This document shows positions 9,101 to 16,854 of a DNA stretch of 64,000 bases, piece after piece. The notes under the pieces were generated by a model. It had not been told where the DNA came from, made no database searches, and was given only the letters and a program-made list of their open reading frames with translations. The position numbers were made by a program, and so were the translations under genes. This DNA is from a gamma proteobacterium NOR5-3 (lineage in GTDB: Bacteria > Pseudomonadota > Gammaproteobacteria > Pseudomonadales > Halieaceae). The stretch lies in the NCBI GenBank assembly GCA_000158155.1, contig DS999406.1, forward strand, positions 229,776 through 293,775, written 5' to 3'. The stretch's first letter is position 1. Every line of letters starts with the position of its first letter.

Positions 9101-11191
9101 ATGCTTCGATTTGCTCTACTGCTCGGCATCTTTGTCTCGTCCGCGGCTGTATCCGATATCCGCGATGAACAGTTCTCCATCGCGTCGATACTGAGTTCAC
9201 CGTTCCCGACCGAGATTGTTGCCGCCCCCGATACGCCAGGCCTCGCTTTTGTACTGAACGACCGGGGCGTAAGAAACATCTGGTACGCAGGCGGCCCGGG
9301 CGACAGTGCGCGTCAAATAACAGCGTTTACCGATGACGATGGCATCAACGTGTCAGATCTCAAATTCACAGCTGACGGCAAGCGGCTGGTTTTTATACGT
9401 GGTGGCAGTCCTAACGCCGCGGGCGAACTGCCCAACCCCGCCAGCCTGACCCGGGGGGGAGAACATGCGGTCTATGTTATTGCCGTTGATGGAGGCGAGG
9501 CCCGCAAGCTAGATAATGGATCGGGGCCCTCGGTCCACCCTTCCGGCGGACAAATTGCCTACGTGAACGAGCGGACAGTCTGGTCAATAGCCCTCGACGA
9601 TCCTGAAGCCAAGCCTGAAGCGCTCTTTCAGGCCCGCGGCAGCATTGGCAGCCTCGCCTGGTCACCTGACGGCAGCCGACTTTTGTTTCGCAGCAATCGT
9701 GGCACGCACTCCTATATTGGCGTCTGGACGCCCGACGACGGGCAGGGCGAGATCGTCTGGCTTTCACCGTCAGTGGACCGCGACCTGTCACCCACCTGGT
9801 CCCCGGATGGCAGGCAGCTCGCGTTTCTGCGCCTGCCCTCGCCCGCGTCTGACCACTTTCCCTTCGAACCGATCCGGGAAGACCTGCCCTGGTCCATACG
9901 CGTGGCAGACCCCGACACTGGCACCAGCGTCGAAGTCTGGAGAGCGGATAAAGGACACGGCAGTGTCCACAGAGGCATTGAGGGCGGCCAGCAGCTTTTC
10001 TGGTCCGCAGATGACCGACTCCTGTTCTTTTGGGAAAAAAATGGCTGGAACCAGCTCTATTCGGTGGCGGCAAAGGGCGGTCAGCCCAAGCACCTGACAC
10101 CCGGCGAGTTTGAGATTGAGTACGCCGCGCTGACCAGCGATCGTCGCTCGTTGGTGTACGCCTCCAACCAGGACGATATCCATCGGCGCCATCTCTGGCA
10201 GGTGGACACCGGTGGCGGGCAGCCCCGAGAACTCACATCCGGCGATGGCATTGAATGGGCTCCGGCCCCGCTTGCGGACGGAGGTATTGCGTTTCTCCGC
10301 TCAGGCGCCACGACGCCTGCCCGCGCGGCGGTCATCAGCCGAAAAGGCAAAATTCAGGGTCTTGCTACGGACACGCTTCCGGCAGGCTTCCCCGATGATC
10401 TCGTCACGCCCATCGCGGTCGAAATCACTGCGACCGACGGTAAGCAGGCGCCGGCGCAATTGTTTCTGCCTGAGGGTCTCGAGCCGGGCGAGAAAGTGCC
10501 GGTCGCTATCTTCCTTCATGGCGGCTCACGACGGCAGATGCTGCTCGGCTGGCATATGCGCGGCTACTATCACAATGCCTACAGCCTGAGTCAGTACTTT
10601 GCATCGCGAGGCATCATTGCGCTGGCTCTCAACTATCGCAGCGGTATCGGCTATGGCATGGCGTTCCGGGAGGCCCTGGATTATGGCGCGACCGGCAACA
10701 GTGAGTTTCGCGATGTCATCGGTGCCGGCCTCTTCCTCAGGAACCACCCAAACGTCGATCAGGACAAGATCACGATTTGGGGCGGATCTTACGGGGGCTA
10801 CCTGACCGCCCACGCACTTGCACAGGCTTCAGAGATGTTTTCCGCCGGCGTGGACATTCATGGCGTGCACGACTGGAACGATGGCATCCGCATTTTCGTA
10901 CCGGGCTATAACAAGAATGATTTTCCCGAAGAATCGGCCATTGCCGATCGCTCGTCACCGTTTCACTACATCGACGGCTGGCGCTCACCCGTGCTCCTCA
11001 TCCACGGGGATGACGACCGTAACGTGTTCTTCTCGCAGACCACGCGACTGGCGCGGAAACTTCGTGAGCGGGAGGTACGCGTGGAGCAACTCGTATTCCC
11101 GGATGAAGTGCACGGCTTTCTACTACACCGTAACTGGTTGAAGGCCTATGAGAGGACGGCCGAGTTTCTGATTGGGGAGATGGAGAACTAG
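9101..11191 (+). CDS. S9 family (prolyl oligopeptidase-like) exported peptidase
   Basis: 696 aa with a short signal peptide (MLRFALLLGIFVSSAAVS). The N-terminal two thirds are TolB/PD40 propeller blades (WSPDGSRLLF, WSPDGRQLAF, WSADDRLLFF). The C-terminal alpha/beta hydrolase has the nucleophile motif GGSYGGYL (Ser563), HGDDDRNV (probable acid Asp639) and DEVHGF (His671), the full catalytic triad in family order. Enzymes of this type cleave short peptides, often dipeptidyl or acylaminoacyl substrates. An AAAGGG ribosome site precedes the ATG. The gene lies between two tRNA-Val scars (8889 and 11350), so it may itself have arrived with an older element. Confidence 0.92.
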   Translation: MLRFALLLGIFVSSAAVSDIRDEQFSIASILSSPFPTEIVAAPDTPGLAFVLNDRGVRNIWYAGGPGDSARQITAFTDDDGINVSDLKFTADGKRLVFIRGGSPNAAGELPNPASLTRGGEHAVYVIAVDGGEARKLDNGSGPSVHPSGGQIAYVNERTVWSIALDDPEAKPEALFQARGSIGSLAWSPDGSRLLFRSNRGTHSYIGVWTPDDGQGEIVWLSPSVDRDLSPTWSPDGRQLAFLRLPSPASDHFPFEPIREDLPWSIRVADPDTGTSVEVWRADKGHGSVHRGIEGGQQLFWSADDRLLFFWEKNGWNQLYSVAAKGGQPKHLTPGEFEIEYAALTSDRRSLVYASNQDDIHRRHLWQVDTGGGQPRELTSGDGIEWAPAPLADGGIAFLRSGATTPARAAVISRKGKIQGLATDTLPAGFPDDLVTPIAVEITATDGKQAPAQLFLPEGLEPGEKVPVAIFLHGGSRRQMLLGWHMRGYYHNAYSLSQYFASRGIIALALNYRSGIGYGMAFREALDYGATGNSEFRDVIGAGLFLRNHPNVDQDKITIWGGSYGGYLTAHALAQASEMFSAGVDIHGVHDWNDGIRIFVPGYNKNDFPEESAIADRSSPFHYIDGWRSPVLLIHGDDDRNVFFSQTTRLARKLREREVRVEQLVFPDEVHGFLLHRNWLKAYERTAEFLIGEMEN

Positions 11192-11310
11192 ACAGCTTAC
11201 CGGATCGCCGTCTCTCACTGAGCTCCACCGGCAAGGTGGTCTAGACTCTGAAGACGCCCTATCGGGAAAGCTTGCCCCATGAGCGCAGCGAATGCTTTGG
11301 GCATGGCACG

Positions 11311-11420
11311 ACACAGAAAACCCCGCCATCCTCCGATGGTTTTACATTTTGGTAGGACCAGGCGGATCTTAACCGCCGACCTCTACCATGCCAAGACCTC
11401 AACTACACTGAGCGCCACGG
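11311..11420 (-). repeat. Degenerate tRNA-Val copy with its terminator (island end)
   Basis: TTTTGGTAGGACCAGGCGGA at 11347-11366, followed by ACCGCCGACCTCTACCATG, repeats the intact tRNA-Val(GAC) gene (24623-24699) with four changes over about 48 bases. More diverged similarity continues to the CACTGAGC region, the D-stem side. The bases before it (ACACAGAAAACCCCGCCATC) also resemble the tRNA terminator at 24591-24620. The copy therefore covers terminator and tRNA. Changes in the T-loop (GATCTTAACC for GATTCGAACC) and the lost anticodon-arm pairing mean it is no longer a functional tRNA. It marks the outer end of the island whose integrase lies beside the intact tRNA. Confidence 0.75.
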
Positions 11421-11456
11421 TGATACACGGAGGACGTTATCAACCGCTATGATTGG

Positions 11457-11482
11457 CTACAAGCCAAACGTGACGCAGCGCC
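11457..11482. repeat. 24-bp repeat shared with 8914-8938
   Basis: CAAGCCAAACGTGACGCAGC at 11460-11479 (plus GCC) matches the copy at 8917-8938 apart from one inserted C. Both copies lie shortly after a tRNA-Val remnant in the same orientation. Its role is unknown. It could be the left-end sequence of the element family that used this tRNA site. Confidence 0.5.
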
Positions 11483-11734
11483 AGGAATCGTTTTAACCGA
11501 TATCTACCACCCGCCCCGGAAAGCATCGCACTCGCTCCGCATACGTAGACCGTCGAATCTGATGTACCACAAAGCTCTTATTGCTCACTTTGGACGTGGT
11601 GCTACTCAATCCGCTGCCTCAACTTGGACCGTTCCGCAAAATGGAGATCCACGGCGGAACCGCGATACAGTCACAAAGTCGGCAACGCTCTGCCGGCACT
11701 CCCTGCCCCGCTTTATCAGGTATGAACTGGGCCC

Positions 11735-11794
11735 TGGGCCCAGCGACTCAAGCGCGTGTTCAATATCGACCTGCCCCAGTGCACCCTCTCTTGA
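11735..11794 (+). pseudogene. IS91-family transposase C-terminal remnant, left copy
   Basis: The frame reads WAQRLKRVFNID, then LPQCTLS and a stop. WAQRLKRVFNID is the conserved C-terminal segment of IS91-type (Y2, rolling-circle) transposases just before the zinc-binding cysteines. The DNA is about 80% or more identical by eye to 23310-23370, in the same orientation. A short duplication just upstream (TGGGCCCTGGGCCCAG) breaks the frame. Only this tail remains. Confidence 0.7.
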
Positions 11795-12273
11795 TGTTGG
11801 GAAGGACTCCCGCTCAACACTCCAGCAGCAAGAAAGCCGGGAACATCCGCACGGCAGAATCGGTTGCGGGCGCCTGTTCAGAATTGTCCGGATAGAAATG
11901 GCATGCCCAAAGCCACGAACAGGATTTTCGGGTCATTAGCAGTGAACTTCGGCAGGTCTGCAGGCCCAGTCTACACAATCAGAGAGGGTGTCTACTCTCA
12001 ATAGGCCGTCAATGTTTCCTATCCTTACAGCCGAGCCACCGGACAGCGTGATGCGCGAGCCGGTCACGACCACTTCTTCGAGCGCGGCGCCCTCGGCAGC
12101 GCGTGCCGCGTGAAGAATTGCATCACACGCTCCCAGATCGATGGTTGTTGAATGCTGAGATACGCAGGAGCGATCGCGGGCTGCAAGGCCGGGACTTGGC
12201 AACAGTTGCGGGTGGGTCCCAATTGCTGGACAGAATGCCCACACCGGTTGGGAAGACCCGGTGCGATCTGTTA
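11795..12273. other. Gene-free stretch between IS91 remnant and the ABC operon
   Basis: I see no convincing gene. A minus-strand open frame (11936-12244) contains EEVVVTGSRITLSGG, which recalls the TonB-box region of TonB-dependent receptors. However, there is no signal peptide or barrel, so at most it is a scrap. AATGGCATGCCCAAAGCCA (11897-11915) resembles bases 23431-23447 inside the right-hand IS91 remnant, so diverged IS sequence may extend here. Confidence 0.4.
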
Positions 12274-13401
12274 CTACTCCTGTTCCGCCGTGTCGGGGGG
12301 CTGCGCCAGATCACGAAGCACCTCCTTGCCGATACCAAACTCCGACGCAATGGCTTCGATCTCCCTGACCTCTTCCACAGCAACCCGATTATCAGCGCGC
12401 GCTATATCGTAGAGCGACTCCAGGAACAGCCTGTCGCGCTCTTCCTTTCTGTGCTCTGTGGCGATGCTGGCCATGTCTCTCCGCCCAGCCCGGTGCTGAA
12501 TGAGCGAGAGTTCGAGCACCAGATCCACCTCGCCGGGCCCCAGGCCGACCTTCTCGCTGAGGATCTGCCGCACCGCCTGCCTTTCGGAATCGAGAACCTT
12601 GTTGTCCGCCCACGCCACCCGGGCGAGGGCAAAGGCAAACGCCGCAAGATAGCCCGAGGAGTCCGGCGCATGCCGGCCCAGGAGGTTGAGCATGCGACTG
12701 GTGCTCTCCGCCACGGCCTCGGCGCTGCTCTGCATCCTGCCGTCCTCAAGGTGCAGTATGCGATCGGCGACGTCCAGGATGCGATTGTCGTGGGTCACGA
12801 GGACAACGGCGGCACCGTCCTCGCGCGCCAGCTCCTGCAGCAGGTCGACGACAGCGCGCCCGGAATGTTTGTCGAGGGACGCGGTGGGTTCATCGGCCAG
12901 GATCACGCTGGGATGGTTCACCAGTGCCCTGGCGATACCCGCACGCTGTTTCTGGCCACCGGACAGGGCAGCCGGGTGCTTGTTGATGTGCTCCCCCAGT
13001 CCCACGCGCTCGAGCACAGCCCGACGGTGCGCCTTACCCGAGCGACTGCCGCGCGCGGTCAGGCGCTGTGCCATGGAAACGTTCTGGTCGATGGTGAGGC
13101 TGCGCAGCAGATTGTGCGACTGGAAGATGTAGCCGATCTGCCGGCGGACTTTGATGCGCTGCCGCTCGCTGGCGCCGCGAAGCTCCTGCCCGAAGACCTT
13201 GAGGCTGCCCTCCTGCGCCGACCTCAGGGCGCCGATCAGCGTGAGTAGAGTGGTTTTACCCGAGCCGGAGGGCCCGGTCAGTATGACGATTTCACCAGGC
13301 TCCACAGCAACGCTGACATCGAAAAGAATCTGCTTGCGCAGGGAACCCCGGCCGTAAAAATAAGAAACGTCGTTGAGCTCTATCGGTGCGCCGTCACTCA
13401 T
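12274..13401 (-). CDS. DevA-type ABC ATPase fused to a C-terminal TerB-like domain
   Basis: 375 aa from MSDGAPIELND; the frame is open further upstream, but that part overlaps the permease and is spurious. The ATPase shows Walker A GPSGSGKT (43-50), signature LSGGQ (147-151), Walker B VILADEPT (about 167-173) and the switch His204. It is closest to DevA/MacB-LolD-type exporters. Residues about 250-366 are an extra helical domain with two ADN motifs (VAWADNKVLDSERQAV and IARADNRVAVEEVREIEAIA), characteristic of TerB/DjlA-N-like domains. DevA proteins normally end before this. The start overlaps the devC stop by four bases (ATGA). It powers the exporter formed with the next two genes; the TerB part may regulate or localise it. 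Confidence 0.88.
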   Translation of the reverse strand: MSDGAPIELNDVSYFYGRGSLRKQILFDVSVAVEPGEIVILTGPSGSGKTTLLTLIGALRSAQEGSLKVFGQELRGASERQRIKVRRQIGYIFQSHNLLRSLTIDQNVSMAQRLTARGSRSGKAHRRAVLERVGLGEHINKHPAALSGGQKQRAGIARALVNHPSVILADEPTASLDKHSGRAVVDLLQELAREDGAAVVLVTHDNRILDVADRILHLEDGRMQSSAEAVAESTSRMLNLLGRHAPDSSGYLAAFAFALARVAWADNKVLDSERQAVRQILSEKVGLGPGEVDLVLELSLIQHRAGRRDMASIATEHRKEERDRLFLESLYDIARADNRVAVEEVREIEAIASEFGIGKEVLRDLAQPPDTAEQE

Positions 13402-14558
13402 GCGAACACCTCCGCCGGATCCACGGCGCCGAGCTTGCGCAGGGCGAAAATCCCAGACACGCAGCACATGACCAACGTCAGTGTGAATACTGTCAGCGCG
13501 TTCTCCTGCGTCATCTCGAGGGGCAAGCGGGTCGCGTCCACAGCCCTGGAAAACACGAAGTTGGATATGAGCATGCCCGGAACGAAGCCGCAGATTGACA
13601 GGATCACCGCCTCCTGGAGCACCACACCGCGCAGGTATGACTGCCGGTATCCCATGGCCTTGAGCGTCGCGTACTCCTGCAGGTGATCCTGCACGTCCGC
13701 GAAGAGAATCTGGTAGACGATGATGAGGCCGACCACCAGTCCGATAACTGCACCGAAGGCGAAGAGGTAGCCAACGGGGGTGGTCTTGTTCCAATAGCGG
13801 ATTTCCTTGCCGCGAAATTCCTCCGGTGTCATGACCATCACGTCGTTGGGGATTGCCGCCTGGATTTCCGCGCGCACGGCCTCCGGATCCGCGTCCGGTG
13901 CCAGGTGGATCAGGCCGAGGTCAATCGCAGAGAACTTTCTATCGGGGAACACGCGCAGGAAGTTCAGGTCCGAGGAGACCACCCCACCGTCGAGACCGAA
14001 GGATGTCCCCACGGAATACACGCCGTCGATGATGATTTCCCGGTCATTGATCGCCGTTTCGACGGTTTCCCCCGCATCGGCTTTCTCCACCACCGGGCCG
14101 TACTCCGGGCGGCTCATACGATCGAAGATCAAATGATCGCGCAGCTTGATCAGCTCTTTCTGCTCCGGCGTCAGCAGACGGTCGTAACCGCGATCCTTGG
14201 GATTGACCCCGACCATGAAGATGGTTCTCGTCGCGCTGCGCTGCACCGGGTTGCGCCAGCTGCCGCGGTCCAGGTAGACCGGCGACACTGCCTCGACGCC
14301 GTCAAAGCCGCGGGCCTGAAAGAGGCGCGCCCGGGGAAACTGCCGCGCGGCAATGAGGTAGTCGGTCTTGGGGCTCAGCATTACCAGCCCGTAGTCCATG
14401 GAAACGTGGTAGCGCACTGCGCTCTGGTAGATCGCCTCGCGGAACTCCAGCTGAACAAAGACGAGAATGACCGCGAAGGTGATACCGAGCACGGCGGAGA
14501 AGAGGCGCATGGGCTGATGCCAGAGCTGGCGCCAGCCGAGAAGCATCGGTTTAGCCAT
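13398..14558 (-). CDS. DevC-like ABC exporter permease
   Basis: 386 aa with the FtsX/DevC layout. There is one N-terminal helix (LFSAVLGITFAVILVFVQLE), a large periplasmic domain (about residues 40-255), then three C-terminal helices (YLFAFGAVIGLVVGLIIVYQ, VVLQEAVILSICGFVPGMLI, and the last near TVFTLTLVMCCVSG). EYATLKAMGYRQSYL is the conserved cytoplasmic coupling segment of DevC. DevBCA-type exporters move glycolipids or similar envelope lipids through a TolC-type outer-membrane channel. No tolC homologue is in the window. It overlaps devA and devB by a few bases, so the genes are translated together. Confidence 0.9.
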   Translation of the reverse strand: MAKPMLLGWRQLWHQPMRLFSAVLGITFAVILVFVQLEFREAIYQSAVRYHVSMDYGLVMLSPKTDYLIAARQFPRARLFQARGFDGVEAVSPVYLDRGSWRNPVQRSATRTIFMVGVNPKDRGYDRLLTPEQKELIKLRDHLIFDRMSRPEYGPVVEKADAGETVETAINDREIIIDGVYSVGTSFGLDGGVVSSDLNFLRVFPDRKFSAIDLGLIHLAPDADPEAVRAEIQAAIPNDVMVMTPEEFRGKEIRYWNKTTPVGYLFAFGAVIGLVVGLIIVYQILFADVQDHLQEYATLKAMGYRQSYLRGVVLQEAVILSICGFVPGMLISNFVFSRAVDATRLPLEMTQENALTVFTLTLVMCCVSGIFALRKLGAVDPAEVFA

Positions 14559-15346
14559 CAGTTACCGATCACCACCTCGACCTGCATGTTGGTCAGCTGG
14601 GCCACTGCCGGGCTGTCATCAAGCAGGATAAACACCTCGACCACGCGCGCATCGGTCTTCGCGATGGGGTCCGTACCCAGAACATCCATACGGCCAACCT
14701 GCAGGGCGATCCGCTCCACGGTACCGGTCAGGGGCTCGGCCAGGGCCGGCGCCATCACCGTGGCCGGCTGCCCCTCACGCACCCGCGCGATGTCCGTCTC
14801 GTAGACTTCGGCCACTGCGTACATTCGATCCGTTTTCGCGAGCTCGAGAATGCCGTCACTCTCAACCCGCTCGCCGGGGTAAGTGTGAATCTTGATCACC
14901 TGGCCGCTGATCGGCGCCCGCACCCGGGCCATGTCCAGCTCCGCGCGGGCGGCGAGCAACTCGGCGCGCGCCACCGCAAGGTCCATCTCAGCGCTGTCCA
15001 GCCGTGACTGGCTGGTCGCGGCGGTCGTAGACAGGTTGCTCTGACGCTTCAGCTCGTTTTCGGCGTTTTCGACGATCGCCTCGAGGCGCGCGACCTGAGC
15101 TTTCCGCACTTCGAAGTTATCCAGGGTAGCGACGACCTGGCCCGCTTCCACCCAGTCCCCTTCCTCGACGTCCAGCGTCTTGATAACGGCGATGCCGCCG
15201 ATGCCGCCCCCACCGGAGGGGCCGGCCAGGCGCAGTACGCCGTTGTGCGGTTCAATCCGCCCGAGGCTAGAGACAGCACGGTCATCAGCGGAGCTGAGCG
15301 CACTGAAGGTGAGTGACAGCACAAGCAAAAGCATCCGGTACTTCAA
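14558..15346 (-). CDS. DevB/HlyD-like periplasmic adaptor
   Basis: 262 aa membrane-fusion protein. A signal peptide (MKYRMLLLVLSLTFSALSS) is followed by a biotinyl-lipoyl half (VEEGDWVEAGQVVATLDN), a coiled-coil hairpin (about 80-150, many Ala/Glu/Arg) and the second lipoyl half (VRAPISGQVIKIHTYPGERV). A beta-barrel end follows. It should join the DevC/DevA pump to an outer-membrane channel. The stop overlaps the devC start by one base. It is short for an HlyD protein, which fits DevB of the exporter family. Confidence 0.88.
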   Translation of the reverse strand: MKYRMLLLVLSLTFSALSSADDRAVSSLGRIEPHNGVLRLAGPSGGGGIGGIAVIKTLDVEEGDWVEAGQVVATLDNFEVRKAQVARLEAIVENAENELKRQSNLSTTAATSQSRLDSAEMDLAVARAELLAARAELDMARVRAPISGQVIKIHTYPGERVESDGILELAKTDRMYAVAEVYETDIARVREGQPATVMAPALAEPLTGTVERIALQVGRMDVLGTDPIAKTDARVVEVFILLDDSPAVAQLTNMQVEVVIGN

Positions 15347-15374
15347 GTGTAATCTCCCCTCGTCATCTGCTTAC

Positions 15375-16394
15375 CTATGCCTGCGCACTGCTGCCGGCCG
15401 TCGACTGGCTCCGGGCATGCGCGTCCCTCGCCTCCCGGACGCCTTTCAGCAGCTCCTGGAAGTCCTCAAGATGCTCTTCGTACCACGCGAAGGCGTAGGA
15501 CTTGAGATCCTCGATTCTGGCCTCGCTCGTGTTATCGAGCTGCATCAGCTTTCGCGGCAGCTCACCGCGAATACGCAGGTAACGCTCGCCCAGCAGTTCC
15601 TGACAGTGGTGAGCACTGACCGTCGAGCTCGCCGTCATCATGTGGTCAAACAATCCGTTGCGAAGCCAGCCGAAAATTCCCCATTCCTGCGACGCAGCGC
15701 CGATCCTGTCGCGATCCTCCTGGCTCAGGTCGTGCACCGGCGAACCGGTTGCGATGGAGACCATCCACACTTCCCCGAGCTTGTAGCCCATGGCGAGCGC
15801 CTCGCTGATCGCGCAGTGACTCGGGTCGTTGGTGGCGAGTGCACCGTCCACGAGCCAGCGGCGCTTCGGGGCAGCAGTAGCGACTGGAGGATAGAGCGTC
15901 GGGGCTGCGGAGGCCGCGTCGCATACTTCCGCCAGAGACGGATTGTAGGTAGCGTCGTGGCCGCGGTTGTTCTTGAAGGTGACCAGCTCGCGGTTCATGA
16001 AATCGTAGGCAAGAATCAGCAGGTGCTTGTCGACGATTTCGTTGATGTGCATGTCGCCCATGATGCTGTCGATATAGGCGCGCTTGCCCTTGCCGTCGTA
16101 CTTCGGCTGGTTCTGCATGCGGTCGAGCATCTTGTCCCAGATGGACTTGTCAAAGATGTCGCTGAGCACGCGGGCGGAGTAGCTCTCGTTGGCCAGGGCC
16201 TCGAGGGATCCCGCATTCTTGGCGATATAGGCCGCCACCAGGCCGCCGGTGCTGACGCCGGCAAAGAAATCGAAGTCGTCGCGGATCGTGATGTCGTGGT
16301 GATTTTCAAGATGATGCAGCAGCGTCGCTGGTATGGCACCGCGGGCGCCACCGCCGTCAATGCTCAGGATGAAAATCGGTCCTTTGGCGGACAT
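15375..16394 (-). CDS. Patatin-like phospholipase
   Basis: 339 aa. It shows every patatin signature: oxyanion loop DGGGARG (residues 13-19), nucleophile GVSTG (Ser48) and catalytic Asp in DGALATND (Asp183). There is no signal peptide, so it is a cytoplasmic or membrane-associated lipid acyl hydrolase. It is first in a tight minus-strand operon with devB, devC and devA-terB (28 bases to devB). That suggests it releases or remodels the lipid handled by the exporter. Bacterial patatins also act as membrane-degrading effectors of anti-phage CBASS (CapV), but no cyclase gene is present here. Confidence 0.92.
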   Translation of the reverse strand: MSAKGPIFILSIDGGGARGAIPATLLHHLENHHDITIRDDFDFFAGVSTGGLVAAYIAKNAGSLEALANESYSARVLSDIFDKSIWDKMLDRMQNQPKYDGKGKRAYIDSIMGDMHINEIVDKHLLILAYDFMNRELVTFKNNRGHDATYNPSLAEVCDAASAAPTLYPPVATAAPKRRWLVDGALATNDPSHCAISEALAMGYKLGEVWMVSIATGSPVHDLSQEDRDRIGAASQEWGIFGWLRNGLFDHMMTASSTVSAHHCQELLGERYLRIRGELPRKLMQLDNTSEARIEDLKSYAFAWYEEHLEDFQELLKGVREARDAHARSQSTAGSSAQA

Positions 16395-16854
16395 AAAAAC
16401 GGCATCCCTATGTTGTTCTTATTTTGTTTCCGACGCGACCCGCAGCGAACCGGCTACCGCCGGATTTGCAGGCCACGCTAACAGACCGCGGCGGACTGCT
16501 GCATCTCTTTTAGCACTGCTCCGGCTCTGAGTCACGGCGGGGCCGGATAGCATGCGGCCGCGAACTCACAGGCAGGAACTGCTGTCAACTTTCTTTACAC
16601 ATGCCGATCATCACTGTGAACAGTATCACACGACTGACATCGAAAATAGCAGGAAGTCTGGGGCGCCAAAACTTTAGCGCAGTTTTTGCAAGGCAAGAGA
16701 AACAAGTTGACGTTCACATAAGATGGTCTAGCATGCATGGGTGACGATACATTTGCTCAGAGTTCACAGCGCGCTGCCACTCTATTTGACCCGACAGCGC
16801 CCCGTGTTCGATGGTATCTCGAGTACAAGCGACAAATACGCGGAGGCGTGAGCA
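16395..16854. other. Divergent intergenic region (patatin operon / unknown exported protein)
   Basis: 460 bases separate the patatin start (minus) from the GTG at 16855 (plus). No gene or RNA is recognised. The stretch should carry promoters for both directions. One candidate promoter for the rightward gene is listed separately. The middle (about 16580-16720) is more A+T-rich than the flanking genes. Confidence 0.5.
16707..16734 (+). promoter_or_regulatory. Possible sigma70 promoter for the 627-aa protein gene
   Basis: TTGACG (16707-16712) and TAGCAT (16729-16734) are separated by 16 bases, giving 5/6 and 4/6 matches to the consensus boxes. It lies 120 bases before the GTG start. Spacing and match are acceptable but not decisive. 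Confidence 0.3.

Noticed and set aside
11936-12244. Minus-strand frame with EEVVVTGSRI, a TonB-receptor-like motif
   Set aside because: No signal peptide or plug/barrel follows; too short to support a gene call.
12103-13248. Plus-strand open frame of 381 aa across the devA gene
   Set aside because: Antisense shadow of the ABC ATPase; no signature and unlikely composition.
13402-13794. N-terminal extension of the ABC ATPase frame
   Set aside because: The extra 131 residues overlap the permease gene, are Arg-rich and have no homology pattern; the ATG at 13401 gives the normal ABC start.
13683-14804. Plus-strand open frame of 373 aa across devC
   Set aside because: Shadow of the permease; His/Asp/Arg-rich sequence without any membrane segment.
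15180-16481. Plus-strand open frame of 433 aa across the patatin gene
   Set aside because: Antisense to a protein with all patatin motifs.
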